Source: PALSA-505 sp036501145
GTDB lineage: Bacteria; Actinomycetota; Actinomycetes; Streptosporangiales; Streptosporangiaceae
Length of the DNA stretch: 64,000 nt
Reading direction: 5' to 3'
NCBI GenBank assembly: GCA_036501145.1
Contig: DASYAV010000164.1
Location: 124,001-188,000 of the forward strand
A model generated the notes under the pieces. It did no database searches and had not been told where the DNA came from. It saw only the letters and a program-made list of their open reading frames with translations. Positions 51,526 to 59,555 of the stretch are shown here, one piece after another; within the stretch, counting starts at the first letter, position 1; the number at the start of each line of letters is the position of its first letter. Both the position numbers and the translations under genes were made by a program.

Positions 51526-51741
51526 AGCGGCTCCTTCAGGCCCATTCAGAACTCCCGGTGCGGCCAGCTGTCAGCTGGCGCGGCACCGAGTCGTGACTCA
51601 GCCCGTTTGTACGGCCATTCTGCGGGCGCTGGCGTCAAGTGGTCAACGCGAGCCCGGCGCAGCCGTCTCGGGATATTTATTCCGGGCCGCCTCGGGACCC
51701 TGCCAGACTGGGGCGACCCGACCACAACCGATGGAGGCGTC

Positions 51742-52770
51742 ATGCTGCCCTGGTCCGCGGAGTTCGCCGGCCGGATGGACGAGCACGTTTTCAGCAGCGA
51801 GCTGCTGCGCGGGAACCCGCTCGGCGACCCGCACGAACGGCCGCTGTGGGTGTACGTCCCGCCCGGCTACGACGACGAGCCGGACCGGCACTACCCGGCG
51901 GTGTACGTGATCCAGGGGTACACCGGGCACCTGGCCATGTGGCGGAACCGGGCCGCCTACCGGCAGCCGTTCCCGGAGACGGCGGACGCGGTGTTCGCCC
52001 GGGGCGAGGCGCCGCCGGCCATCGTCGTCTACGTGGACGCGTGGACCAAGTACGGCGGCAGCCAGTTCGTCGACTCACCGGGCACCGGCCGCTACCACTC
52101 CTACCTGTGCGACGAGGTGGTGCCGTGGGTCGATGCCCGGTACCGCACCCGGGCCGACGCCGCCCACCGGGCCATCACCGGCAAGTCGAGCGGCGGGTTC
52201 GGCGCGATGATCACCCCGATGCTGCGGCCCGACCTGTTCGGCGCGCTGGCCACGCACGCCGGCGACTCGCTGTACGAGCTGTGCTACATCCCCGACTTCG
52301 GCACCTCGGTGCGGCAGCTGCGCGGCTACGGCGGCAACATCTGGAACTGGTGGCGGGACTTCACCTCGCGCACCTCGTTCACCAAGGAAGAGGACCACAC
52401 GCTGCTCATGCTGCTCGGCGTGTCCGCCTGCTTCTCCGCCCGCGAGGACGGCACCGTGGAGCTGCCGTTCGAGCCCGCCAGCGGGGTGCTGCGGCCGGAG
52501 GTCTGGCAGCGCTGGCTGGACTGGGACCCGGTCCGGATGGTGCCCAAGTACGCCGACGCGCTGCGTTCGCTGCGCGGCATCTGGATCGACGCCGGCACCA
52601 AGGACGACTGGTTCCTCGACCTGGGGGCCACCGCGTTCCGGGACGCGCTGCTGGCGGCCGGGGTGGCGCCGGACGTGATCGAGTTCGAGTTGTTCGAGGC
52701 CACGCACGCCGGCATCGACTACCGCTACCCCCAGTCGCTGGCCTGGCTGTGTCACCGGATGGCCGACTGA
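51742..52770 (+). CDS. esterase of the EstD/mycolyltransferase-like family
   Basis: 342 residues. PERPLWVYVPPGYDDEPDRH opens an alpha/beta-hydrolase; the nucleophile lies in GKSSGGFGAMITPMLRPDL and the catalytic His in FEATHAGIDYRYP. It matches putative esterases (esterase D/ antigen-85-like) without a signal peptide, so it is cytoplasmic. GGAGG is 4 bases before ATG 51742. Divergent from the GntR operon; may be a target of the same regulator. Substrate unknown. Confidence 0.85.
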   Translation: MLPWSAEFAGRMDEHVFSSELLRGNPLGDPHERPLWVYVPPGYDDEPDRHYPAVYVIQGYTGHLAMWRNRAAYRQPFPETADAVFARGEAPPAIVVYVDAWTKYGGSQFVDSPGTGRYHSYLCDEVVPWVDARYRTRADAAHRAITGKSSGGFGAMITPMLRPDLFGALATHAGDSLYELCYIPDFGTSVRQLRGYGGNIWNWWRDFTSRTSFTKEEDHTLLMLLGVSACFSAREDGTVELPFEPASGVLRPEVWQRWLDWDPVRMVPKYADALRSLRGIWIDAGTKDDWFLDLGATAFRDALLAAGVAPDVIEFELFEATHAGIDYRYPQSLAWLCHRMAD

Positions 52771-52958
52771 CCAGTCACCGCGTGCGAGCGCGGCATGGCC
52801 CTGCGCCGTGCGCCGGCGGATGGCAAACCCCGTGTTGTCCTGGCGAAAAGTGATGTTCAAGGAATTGTGGTTGTTTATGGGTGACTAGCGGGCTCGGTCA
52901 TGTCATGGTGGTGCCGGTCAAAGCACGATTCCGGGACACCGAACAGGAGAACCTGGCG

Positions 52959-53666
52959 ATGACACGACTGAGCATCACCCGGCTGCTGAGCCTGCCCGCG
53001 GTAGCGGGGCTGGCCGGGGCCATGATGGTGGCGGGGCCCGCCGTGGCAGGGTCCGCCGCGGCCGCGCCGTCCTTCGCCCCGCACGCCTGGGGCGGCCCGC
53101 ACACCAACGCGGGCAACTGGGGCGGGTACGCGGCCACCGGCAGCGGGTTCAAGAAGATCACGGGCACCTGGAAGGAGCCCGTGGCGAAGTGCACCGCGAG
53201 TCACGATCTGTACGCACCGTGGTTGGGCCTGGACGGTTATGGCGACCAGACCGTGGAGCAGACCGGAGTGCAGACCAGCTGCTCCTCCGGCCACCCGGTC
53301 GACTCCGGCTGGTACGAGATGTACCCGGCCGCGCCGGTGTACTACAGCAACCCGGTGAGCACCGGTGACACCATCCGGGCCACGGTCGTCTTCGCGGGCG
53401 GCAACTCCTACTCGCTCACCCTGCAGGACGTGACCAAGGGCTGGAGCCACACGATTCACAAGAGCCTGTCCGCGAAGAACGCGAGCGCCGAGGCGATCAT
53501 CGAGGCTCCGGGTGGGTTCCCCGGGCTGCCCAACGGCGTGACGTTCAGCAACGTCACGGTGAACGGCAAGAAGCTCAGCGCGTTCCACCCGGCCAAGCTC
53601 GTCGCCACCGGCGGCTGGACGCCCGGCCCGCTGAACGGCGGCACCTTCACCATCAAGCACAAGTAA
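52959..53666 (+). CDS. secreted G1-family (eqolisin-type) glutamic endopeptidase, copy 2
   Basis: 235 residues. Signal peptide MTRLSITRLLSLPAVAGLAG with cleavage near SAAAA. The mature domain has NWGGYAATGSGFKKITGTWK, the catalytic Gln in GLDGYGDQTVEQTGVQT, GWYEMYPAAPVYYSNPV and the catalytic Glu in SAEAIIEAPGGF. Paralogous to the gene at 32441 but shorter, without a long propeptide. AGGAG is 9 bases before ATG 52959. Short tandem repeats follow the stop. Confidence 0.88.
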   Translation: MTRLSITRLLSLPAVAGLAGAMMVAGPAVAGSAAAAPSFAPHAWGGPHTNAGNWGGYAATGSGFKKITGTWKEPVAKCTASHDLYAPWLGLDGYGDQTVEQTGVQTSCSSGHPVDSGWYEMYPAAPVYYSNPVSTGDTIRATVVFAGGNSYSLTLQDVTKGWSHTIHKSLSAKNASAEAIIEAPGGFPGLPNGVTFSNVTVNGKKLSAFHPAKLVATGGWTPGPLNGGTFTIKHK

Positions 53667-53673
53667 GCCCCAG

Positions 53674-53718
53674 CACCATCAAGCACGGCACCATCTAGCA
53701 CGGCACCATCTAGCACGG
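53674..53718. repeat. three 15-base tandem repeats after the G1 peptidase stop
   Basis: CACCATC(A/T)AGCACGG occurs at 53674-53688, 53689-53703 and 53704-53718. A related copy forms the last codons of the peptidase gene (53649-53663), so they look like duplications of its 3' end. Confidence 0.8.
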
Positions 53719-53724
53719 GTGCGG

Positions 53725-53763
53725 GACGGGCCCGCCTGGCCTTCGGGGCTGGGCGGGCCCGTC
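53725..53763 (+). terminator. 12-bp perfect hairpin terminator
   Basis: GACGGGCCCGCC (53725-53736) pairs with GGCGGGCCCGTC (53752-53763) over a 15-base loop, 58 bases after the peptidase stop, with GTTTG following. Confidence 0.7.
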
Positions 53764-53847
53764 GTTTGCCCGGCCCGCGGGCCGGGCGTGGCCGATCGGT
53801 AGGCTCGTCAGGAGAGCCGCCCGCCCCGGACGAGGAGAATCAGCCAG

Positions 53848-54753
53848 GTGAGACTCGCCACGATTGCCACCGCCGCCGGCCCGCGCCTGCACGTGCGGGG
53901 GCGCTCCGGATACGTAGACCTCGCCGAGGCCACCGGCGACCAGCGGTTCGCCGCGCTCGGCCCGTTCCTGGCCGCCGGGCAGCAGGCGATGGACGTCGCC
54001 CGCGAACTGACCGGGCGGGACGGGGTGGAGTACCAGCCCGCCGACTTCGGCCCCGCGGTGCCGGCGCCCGAGCGTGTGCTGTGCTTCGGCGTGAACTACA
54101 GCGACCACGCGATCGAGAGCCGCGGCGAGGTGCCGAGCTGGCCGGAGGTGTTCGTCCGGGGCCAGGGCAGCGTGCTCGGCCCGTACGCCGACCTGGTCCG
54201 GCCCGCGCTTACCAACGGCTTCGACTATGAGGGTGAGCTCGGGCTGGTCATCGGGGCCGGCGGCCGGTACATCCCGGCGAGCAAGGCGCTCGACGCGGTG
54301 GCCGGGTTCGTCGTGCTCAACGACGCCTCGGCGCGGGACTGGCAGCGGGCCGGCACCCAGTGGACGCCGGGCAAGAACTTCGACGGCAGCATGCCGATCG
54401 GCCCCGAGGTGGTGACCACCGACGAGGTGGACATCTCCGACGTGGCGCTGACCACCAAGCTCAACGGTGAGGTCATGCAGTCGGCCCGCACGTCACAGAT
54501 GATCGTGGACGTGGCCAGCGGCATCGAGTACCTGTCCTCGTTCACCACGCTGCGGCCCGGCGACGTGATCGCCACCGGCACCCCCGGCGGGGTCGGCTTC
54601 GCCCGCACGCCGCCGGTCTGGCTGACCCCGGGCGACGTGGTCGAGATCACCGTTGAGGGCGTGGGCACCATCCGCAACCGGGTCGTGGATGAGCAGGCCG
54701 ACGTCGGTAACTGGCGCTGGAAGCCGGACGCGACCAGGGCCAAGCCGGTCTAG
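53848..54753 (+). CDS. fumarylacetoacetate-hydrolase-family protein
   Basis: 301 residues. LCFGVNYSDHAIESRGEVPS, the metal triad in FDYEGELGLVIG, DASARDWQRAGTQWTPGKNF and GTPGGVGFARTPPVWL are FAH-family landmarks; members hydrolyse or decarboxylate 2-oxo-acyl pyruvates (e.g. 2-hydroxyhepta-2,4-diene-1,7-dioate, acylpyruvates). GTG 53848 follows GAGGAGAATCAG. Its TAG stop overlaps the convergent SpoU gene's stop at CTAG 54750-54753. No partner gene nearby fixes the pathway. Confidence 0.88.
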   Translation: MRLATIATAAGPRLHVRGRSGYVDLAEATGDQRFAALGPFLAAGQQAMDVARELTGRDGVEYQPADFGPAVPAPERVLCFGVNYSDHAIESRGEVPSWPEVFVRGQGSVLGPYADLVRPALTNGFDYEGELGLVIGAGGRYIPASKALDAVAGFVVLNDASARDWQRAGTQWTPGKNFDGSMPIGPEVVTTDEVDISDVALTTKLNGEVMQSARTSQMIVDVASGIEYLSSFTTLRPGDVIATGTPGGVGFARTPPVWLTPGDVVEITVEGVGTIRNRVVDEQADVGNWRWKPDATRAKPV

Positions 54754-55979
54754 CCGGGCGTCTCTTCGTCGGCTGTCCCGTCACCAGCTGTCCCGTCACG
54801 GGCGATCGCGCGTGCCGCGTTCTGCTGGACCCGGCGGAGCAGACCGAGCAGCTGATCGCGTTCGGCCGGGGTGAAGCCGGCGTACAGCACTTCCTCGGCC
54901 CGCTCCTGCACCGCCCACAGCGCGGCCACTGCCTGCTCACCATCGCGGCTGATCGTGGCGATGTCCTGGGTGTCGGTGTCCTGGGTGGCGCCGTCTTGGG
55001 TGTCGGTGTCCTGGGTGGTGGTCAGGTAGCCCTGGTCGCGCAGTGGGGCGAGCAGCGCCGTCAGCTCGGCGGCGTCCACGCCGAGGTCGCGGCGCAGCTG
55101 ACCCAGCGGGGTGCTCCGCTCGCAAGACAGCACCATCAGCAGCACCGCCTGGTCGCTGCTCAGGGCGGTGATCTCGCGCAGTTCGCCGCCGAACGCCTGC
55201 CTGGCCAGCTGTGTGGCCACGGCCAGGTTGCGCCCGAGGGTGCCACGGATCCGGTCGGTCAGCATGGCCAGAATCATCCTCATCCGCAGTTCGTAAACCC
55301 CGATGCCGGTGGCCACCCCCACGTTCAGCGATTCCACCGCGGCCGCCATCGGGATCTGCACCACCAGGTCCGCGGCCGCGACGGTGGCCGCGCTCACCCC
55401 GTCCGTCTCGTTGCCCGCGACCAGGGCCACCCGCTGGCCGCGCAGCGGCGCCGTGGACTGCAGGTGAGCGCCCCGCGGGCTGGTCACCACGATCTGGAAG
55501 CCGGCCTCGCGCAGCGCGGCCAGCGCCGCCGCCGGGCCGGCGAACCGGCGCACCCGGCAGCCGAGCACGGCGCCCCGCGCCGCCTCCAGCACGCGGCGCG
55601 AGGACAGGTCGGTCTGCTCGTCGGTGAGCACCACGTCCCGAACGCCGAGGGCGCGCGCCGTCCGCACGATCGTGCCCAGGTTGCCGGCATCGGCGACCCG
55701 CTCGCACACCACGGCGAAGTCGCCGTAGGGCTCGTCAGGCCCGGCCTCGGCGGGCAGCGCGGCCACCGCCAGCCAGCCGGGCGGCCGGGCCGTGCCGGTC
55801 ACCTTGCGGAGCAGCCCTTCGCGCACCGGGTACGCCGGGACCCCGGCCCGTTCCAGGGCGGCCCGCAGCACCGGCTCGTCCGCGCCGCTGGCTGCGGGTC
55901 CGCCTGCGGCACCGGCTTTCGGCCCGGCCGGGCCCGCCGGGTACAGCGCGTAGTCCAGCGCCGCGCCCGCCGCCAGCAC
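54750..55979 (-). CDS. SpoU/TrmH-type RNA 2'-O-methyltransferase fused to a MarR-like winged helix
   Basis: 409 residues from GTG 55979. Residues ~90-250 hold the SPOUT knot motifs ADAGNLGTIVRTARALG, VALVAGNETDGVS and ESLNVGVATGIGVYELR. Residues ~265-400 look like a MarR wHTH: DQAVLLMVLSCERSTPLGQL, DLGVDAAELTALLAPL and a TPAERDQLLGLLRRVQ end helix. The wing holds a TQDTDTQD repeat. The fusion of an rRNA/tRNA methyltransferase with a DNA-binding wHTH is unusual. The normal N-terminal substrate domain is cut by a probable frameshift upstream (next entry). Confidence 0.78.
   Translation of the reverse strand: MLAAGAALDYALYPAGPAGPKAGAAGGPAASGADEPVLRAALERAGVPAYPVREGLLRKVTGTARPPGWLAVAALPAEAGPDEPYGDFAVVCERVADAGNLGTIVRTARALGVRDVVLTDEQTDLSSRRVLEAARGAVLGCRVRRFAGPAAALAALREAGFQIVVTSPRGAHLQSTAPLRGQRVALVAGNETDGVSAATVAAADLVVQIPMAAAVESLNVGVATGIGVYELRMRMILAMLTDRIRGTLGRNLAVATQLARQAFGGELREITALSSDQAVLLMVLSCERSTPLGQLRRDLGVDAAELTALLAPLRDQGYLTTTQDTDTQDGATQDTDTQDIATISRDGEQAVAALWAVQERAEEVLYAGFTPAERDQLLGLLRRVQQNAARAIARDGTAGDGTADEETPG
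54963..55022. repeat. 30-base tandem repeat in the MarR-like part
   Basis: Two near-identical 30-base units (54963-54992 and 54993-55022, opening GTC(C/T)TGGGTGTCGGTGTCC) code for the TQDTDTQD repeat in the wing of the winged helix. Confidence 0.8.
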
Positions 55980-56099
55980 CTGCCCGATCAGGCTCGCTCC
56001 CTCGATCAGGCAGCGCCCGGCGGCGGCCCGCCCGGACCGGGTGGCCAGCTCGCGTGCCGGGCGATCCGGTCGTCCTTGATCGAGTCGATCGGCTCTACG
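55980..56099 (-). other. probable out-of-frame N-terminus of the SpoU methyltransferase
   Basis: Two pieces of family-like sequence lie upstream of GTG 55979. ARELATRSGRAAAGRCLIEG is in the gene's frame but without a start; EPIDSIKDDRIARH further upstream is one frame off. Adding one G to the GGG run at 56057-56061 joins them into the usual SIKDDRIARARELATRSGRA opening of this family. No ordinary start codon precedes EPIDS either. Confidence 0.55.
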
Positions 56100-56200
56100 A
56101 CCGACCAGGTTATGCCCCGTGGCCGCCGAACCCGCCCGAGCCCCAGCCAGCCCGCGTCCGGCAGGCGGCTGGCCGGGCCGGCAGCTTGCCGCGGCCCGGG

Positions 56201-57172
56201 TCAGCTGATGACGCGCAGCACGCCGGGCAGGGCGCGGATCACCAGCCGGGTACCCGGCTCCAGCGGCGCGGCGCAGCCGAGCGGCTCGCCGTCCGCGCCG
56301 CCGGGCATGGCCCGGTCGGCGGAGACGGTCACCGCACCGGCCCGCGCGCTGCCGACCGGGCGCATGGTCACGTGCCCGCCCTTCTTGATCTTGGTGAGGG
56401 CGTGGATCATGGCGGGCTTGGCCGAGCCCTGGATATACAGCACGTCGAGCAGCCCGTCGCCGGTGTCCGCGTCCGGGGCGACCATCATGCCGGCCCCGAA
56501 GTAGCGCGAGTTGGCCACCACCACGGCACCCCCGGCGAACTCCCGCACCCGGCTGCCCGTCCCGCCCTGGTCCGTACTGTCCAGGTCCGTCCTACCCTGG
56601 CCCGGCTCACCGTCCAGCTCAAGCCGGAACCTGGCGGGGCGCCAGCCCGCCACCGCCCGCAGTGCGGCCACCGGGTAGGCCAGCGCGCCCGGCGGGAACC
56701 GGGAGCCGACGGCGATCTGCGCCGCCACGGCCGGTATGCCCAGGTAGACACTGCCGGCCACGACAAGCTCGCCGCCCGGCGCCCGGCCCTCCTGGGCCAC
56801 CCCGATGAGGTCCACCGCCCGCTCCTGGCCGGTCACCAGCCGGTCAGCAGCCTCGGTCAGGCTGAACGGAATGCCCAGCGTCCTGGCGAAGTCGTTGCCC
56901 CGCCCGGCCGGAACGATCCCGAACACACCGCCCGCCGCGGCCACCGCGGCCGCCAGCGTGCCGACCATGCCGTCGCCGCCGAACGCCACCACCGTCTCGC
57001 CGCGGCCCGCGGCGGCCGCCGCAAGTTCGGCCGCGTGCCGCAGGCTGGCCGAGGCGCGCACCACATGCCGGACCCCGGCCGCGTCCAGCACCCCGGTCAC
57101 CTTGGGCAGCAGCCGCTGGCTCCGGCCGCCGCCCGCGGCCGGGTTCACCACCAGGCAGCAGGTGCGTGTCAT
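56201..57172 (-). CDS. diacylglycerol-kinase-family lipid kinase
   Basis: 323 residues. Nucleotide motif VVNPAAGGGRSQRLLPK, the GGDGMVGTLA glycine-rich motif of the DagK catalytic domain, and IVPAGRGNDFARTLGIPF are all present; the C-terminal half has VYLGIPAVAAQIAVGSRF and DTGDGLLDVLYI. The ATP-dependent kinase phosphorylates diacylglycerol or another lipid alcohol. GGGAGG lies 5 bases before ATG 57172. It follows the flavoprotein gene by 34 bases; the pair matches Rv2251-Rv2252 in M. tuberculosis. Confidence 0.88.
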   Translation of the reverse strand: MTRTCCLVVNPAAGGGRSQRLLPKVTGVLDAAGVRHVVRASASLRHAAELAAAAAGRGETVVAFGGDGMVGTLAAAVAAAGGVFGIVPAGRGNDFARTLGIPFSLTEAADRLVTGQERAVDLIGVAQEGRAPGGELVVAGSVYLGIPAVAAQIAVGSRFPPGALAYPVAALRAVAGWRPARFRLELDGEPGQGRTDLDSTDQGGTGSRVREFAGGAVVVANSRYFGAGMMVAPDADTGDGLLDVLYIQGSAKPAMIHALTKIKKGGHVTMRPVGSARAGAVTVSADRAMPGGADGEPLGCAAPLEPGTRLVIRALPGVLRVIS

Positions 57173-57207
57173 GCGTCCTCCCGGTCGGCCCGGTCTTCCG
57201 GCGGCGG

Positions 57208-58866
57208 TCAGCGGGGCGGGATGAGCTTGCCCGGGTTGAGCACGCCCACCGGGTCGAGCGCCGTCTTCACCGCGCGGAGCACGTCCACCCCGAGGTCACC
57301 GATCTCGTCGCGCATCCAGCCCAGGTGGTCGGTGCCCACGGCGTGGTGGTGGGTGATCGTACCGCCATGCGCGATGATCGCGTCGCCCGCCGCGGCCTTG
57401 GCCGCCGCCCACTGCCCGGCCGGGTCGGCCGCCTGCGCCGCGACCACCGTGTAGTACAGCGACGCGCCGGACGGGTAGACGTGCGAGACGTGGCAGCTCA
57501 GCACCGGTGGCGTGCCCGCGCCGGCCAGCGAGCCGGTCACCGCCGCCGACACCGCCGCGTGCAGCGCGGGCAGGTTCGACCAGCTCGTCGCGGTCTCCAG
57601 CGTCTCGGCCAGCACGCCGACGCCGAGCAGCGCGTCGCGGGTCCGGGCGGCCGCGAACCGGCCGTCCCGCCACGCCGCCACCGGCTCCGCGCCGAGCGGA
57701 GTCCCGCCGTGCCCGCGCAGCACCGCCGCCGCCGCGGCCCGGTTCGCCGCCACGGCCGCCGCCGTCCCCTCGTAGCTGGTGATCGCCAGGCACCCTGTTA
57801 TCTGCGGCCCCCCGGTCAGGCCAAGGATCGCGGTCTCCGTTTCATCATTGAGACGAACGGTGACCGGCCCACCCTGGCCAGTCTGACTCAGCACGCGCAA
57901 CGCGGCTAGGCCTTCGGCCAGGCTGCCGAACGACCAGGCCTCGTCGAGCACGGTCTCCGGGACGGAGCGCACCCGCACGGTCACCTCGGTGATCACGCCG
58001 AACACGCCCTCCGAGCCGAGCAGCAACTGGCGCAGGTCCGGGCCGGCCGCCGAGGCGGGCGCCCGCCCGCCGGCCCGGATCGTGCCCCGCGGGGTGGCCG
58101 CGGTGACCGCGAGGACCATGTCGTCGAACCGCCCGTACCCGGTGGAGGCATGGCCGGCCGACCGGGTCGCGGCGAACCCGCCGATCGTCGCGTGCTCGAA
58201 GCTCTGCGGCAGGTGGCCGAGGGTGAGCCCGTGCCGGGCGAGCAGTTCAGCTGCCTCTGGGCCGCGCAGCCCGGCCTGCAAGGTCGCGGTCAGCGACGTG
58301 GTGTCCAGCCGGGTCAGCCGGTCCAGCCTGCGCAGATCCAGGGCCACCGCGGCGGCGAACTGGCCCGGCAGCGGCTCGACACCGCCGGTGACGCTGGTGC
58401 CGCCGCCGAACGGGATGATCGCCACCCGGTGTTCGCTGGCCGCCGAGAGTACCGCCAGGACCTCGTCGTGGCTGCCCGGAGTGAGCACCGCGTCCGGCGC
58501 TTTTACGGCGTCCCCCGCCCGCTGGCGCAGCAAGTCCGTGGTGCTCTTACCGCCGGCCCGCAGCAGCCGGGCCGCCCGGCCGGTGTGTACCTGGCCGGGG
58601 CCGGCCGCGGCGGTGAACGCCGCCAGCGCGGCGGGGGAGAGCCGGGACGGCGGGACCGGCACGTCGTCTTCAGCTACCGCCGGCGATGACCGCAGGTCCC
58701 CGCCGAGCAACCCGGCGAGCAGCTCGCGAGCGCGTGGCGGAAGTGGCGCCGGTGCTCCCCAGCCGGCCCAGGGCATGTCCGGTGCCCGCCGGGCCGGCCG
58801 TTCCGCTGCACCGGCCAGCGGTTCGGGTGCGCCGCCCGCCTGCTGGGTCTCGCCGTGCTCAGCCAT
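57208..58866 (-). CDS. FAD-linked oxidase, alkyl-DHAP-synthase-like
   Basis: 552 residues. VAIIPFGGGTSVTGGVEPLP is the PP-loop for FAD, LPQSFEHATIGGFAATRSAG and the GSEGVFGVITEVTVRVRSVP segment complete the FAD-binding domain; the cap domain ends in VGTDHLGWMRDEIGDLGVDV and KTALDPVGVLNPGKLIPP. This resembles AgpS/GlcD-type oxidases. Cytoplasmic oxidation of a glycerol-derived or lipid substrate is likely. ATG 58866 is chosen; a TAAGGT -10 lies 8 bases upstream, overlapping the TetR promoter. Orthologous in order to Rv2251. Confidence 0.85.
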   Translation of the reverse strand: MAEHGETQQAGGAPEPLAGAAERPARRAPDMPWAGWGAPAPLPPRARELLAGLLGGDLRSSPAVAEDDVPVPPSRLSPAALAAFTAAAGPGQVHTGRAARLLRAGGKSTTDLLRQRAGDAVKAPDAVLTPGSHDEVLAVLSAASEHRVAIIPFGGGTSVTGGVEPLPGQFAAAVALDLRRLDRLTRLDTTSLTATLQAGLRGPEAAELLARHGLTLGHLPQSFEHATIGGFAATRSAGHASTGYGRFDDMVLAVTAATPRGTIRAGGRAPASAAGPDLRQLLLGSEGVFGVITEVTVRVRSVPETVLDEAWSFGSLAEGLAALRVLSQTGQGGPVTVRLNDETETAILGLTGGPQITGCLAITSYEGTAAAVAANRAAAAAVLRGHGGTPLGAEPVAAWRDGRFAAARTRDALLGVGVLAETLETATSWSNLPALHAAVSAAVTGSLAGAGTPPVLSCHVSHVYPSGASLYYTVVAAQAADPAGQWAAAKAAAGDAIIAHGGTITHHHAVGTDHLGWMRDEIGDLGVDVLRAVKTALDPVGVLNPGKLIPPR

Positions 58867-58872
58867 GATTGA

Positions 58873-58900
58873 TAACCTTACATTCCATGTCAATGTGTAA
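58873..58900. promoter_or_regulatory. divergent promoter and TetR operator candidate
   Basis: TAACCT (58873-58878, 8 bases before ATG 58887) and TAAGGT on the other strand (58875-58880, 8 bases before ATG 58866) are overlapping -10 elements for leaderless mRNAs in both directions. ACATT (58880-58884) and AATGT (58892-58896) form a 5-bp inverted repeat within TTACATT...GTAA. TetR binding here would block both promoters. Confidence 0.5.
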
Positions 58901-59555
58901 CGCAGCGATCGGTGGTCCAGAGGCTGGCGCGGCGGCGTTCAGCCAGCCGGACGCCCCCCAGCCGGACGCCACCGAGAACACGATCCTGGACGCGGCCGGC
59001 GAGTGCGTGCTCGCGTTCGGCGTGCGGCGGACCTCGCTGTCCGACGTGGCCCGCCGGGCCGGGGTCAGCCGCCCGACCGTCTACCGGCGCTGGCCGGATC
59101 GGCAGGCGCTCGTCGCCGACCTGATGACCAGGGAACTCGCCGCTGTGTTCGCCACGGCCGCCGGGCATGAGCCGGACCGGTCGGGCGAGGTGCGCGCCCA
59201 GGCGGTCGGCCAGTTCCTGGCCGCGGCGGCCGGGCTGCGCGCCCACCCGCTGCTCACCAAGATCATCGAGGTGGACCCCGAGCTGCTGCAGCCCTACATC
59301 TTCGACCGGCTCGGTGCCAGCCAGCGGATGGCGCTCGGCTTCGTCACCAACCGCATCCGGGCCGGCCAGCGCGACGGGTCGGTGCGGGCCGGCGACGTGA
59401 CCGCGATGTCAGCCACCGTGCTGCTCAGCATCCAGTCGCTGGTGCTGTCCGCGCGAACCGTGACCGGACTGCTCACCCCCGGCCAGCTCGATGCCGAGGC
59501 CGCCGTGCTGCTGGACCGCTATCTCAGTCCCGGCCGCCAGGAGGGCCCGGCGTGA
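58887..59555 (+). CDS. TetR-family transcriptional regulator
   Basis: 222 residues. Typical TetR HTH: FGVRRTSLSDVARRAGVSRP, then TVYRRWPDRQALVADLM; the C-terminal part is alpha-helical ligand domain (LQPYIFDRLGASQRMALGF). Divergent from the flavoprotein gene and coupled to glpD (GTGA overlap), so it likely controls glycerol/lipid metabolism. Start ATG 58887 or ATG 58893, both close to the operator. Same position as Rv2250c. Confidence 0.85.
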   Translation: MSMCNAAIGGPEAGAAAFSQPDAPQPDATENTILDAAGECVLAFGVRRTSLSDVARRAGVSRPTVYRRWPDRQALVADLMTRELAAVFATAAGHEPDRSGEVRAQAVGQFLAAAAGLRAHPLLTKIIEVDPELLQPYIFDRLGASQRMALGFVTNRIRAGQRDGSVRAGDVTAMSATVLLSIQSLVLSARTVTGLLTPGQLDAEAAVLLDRYLSPGRQEGPA

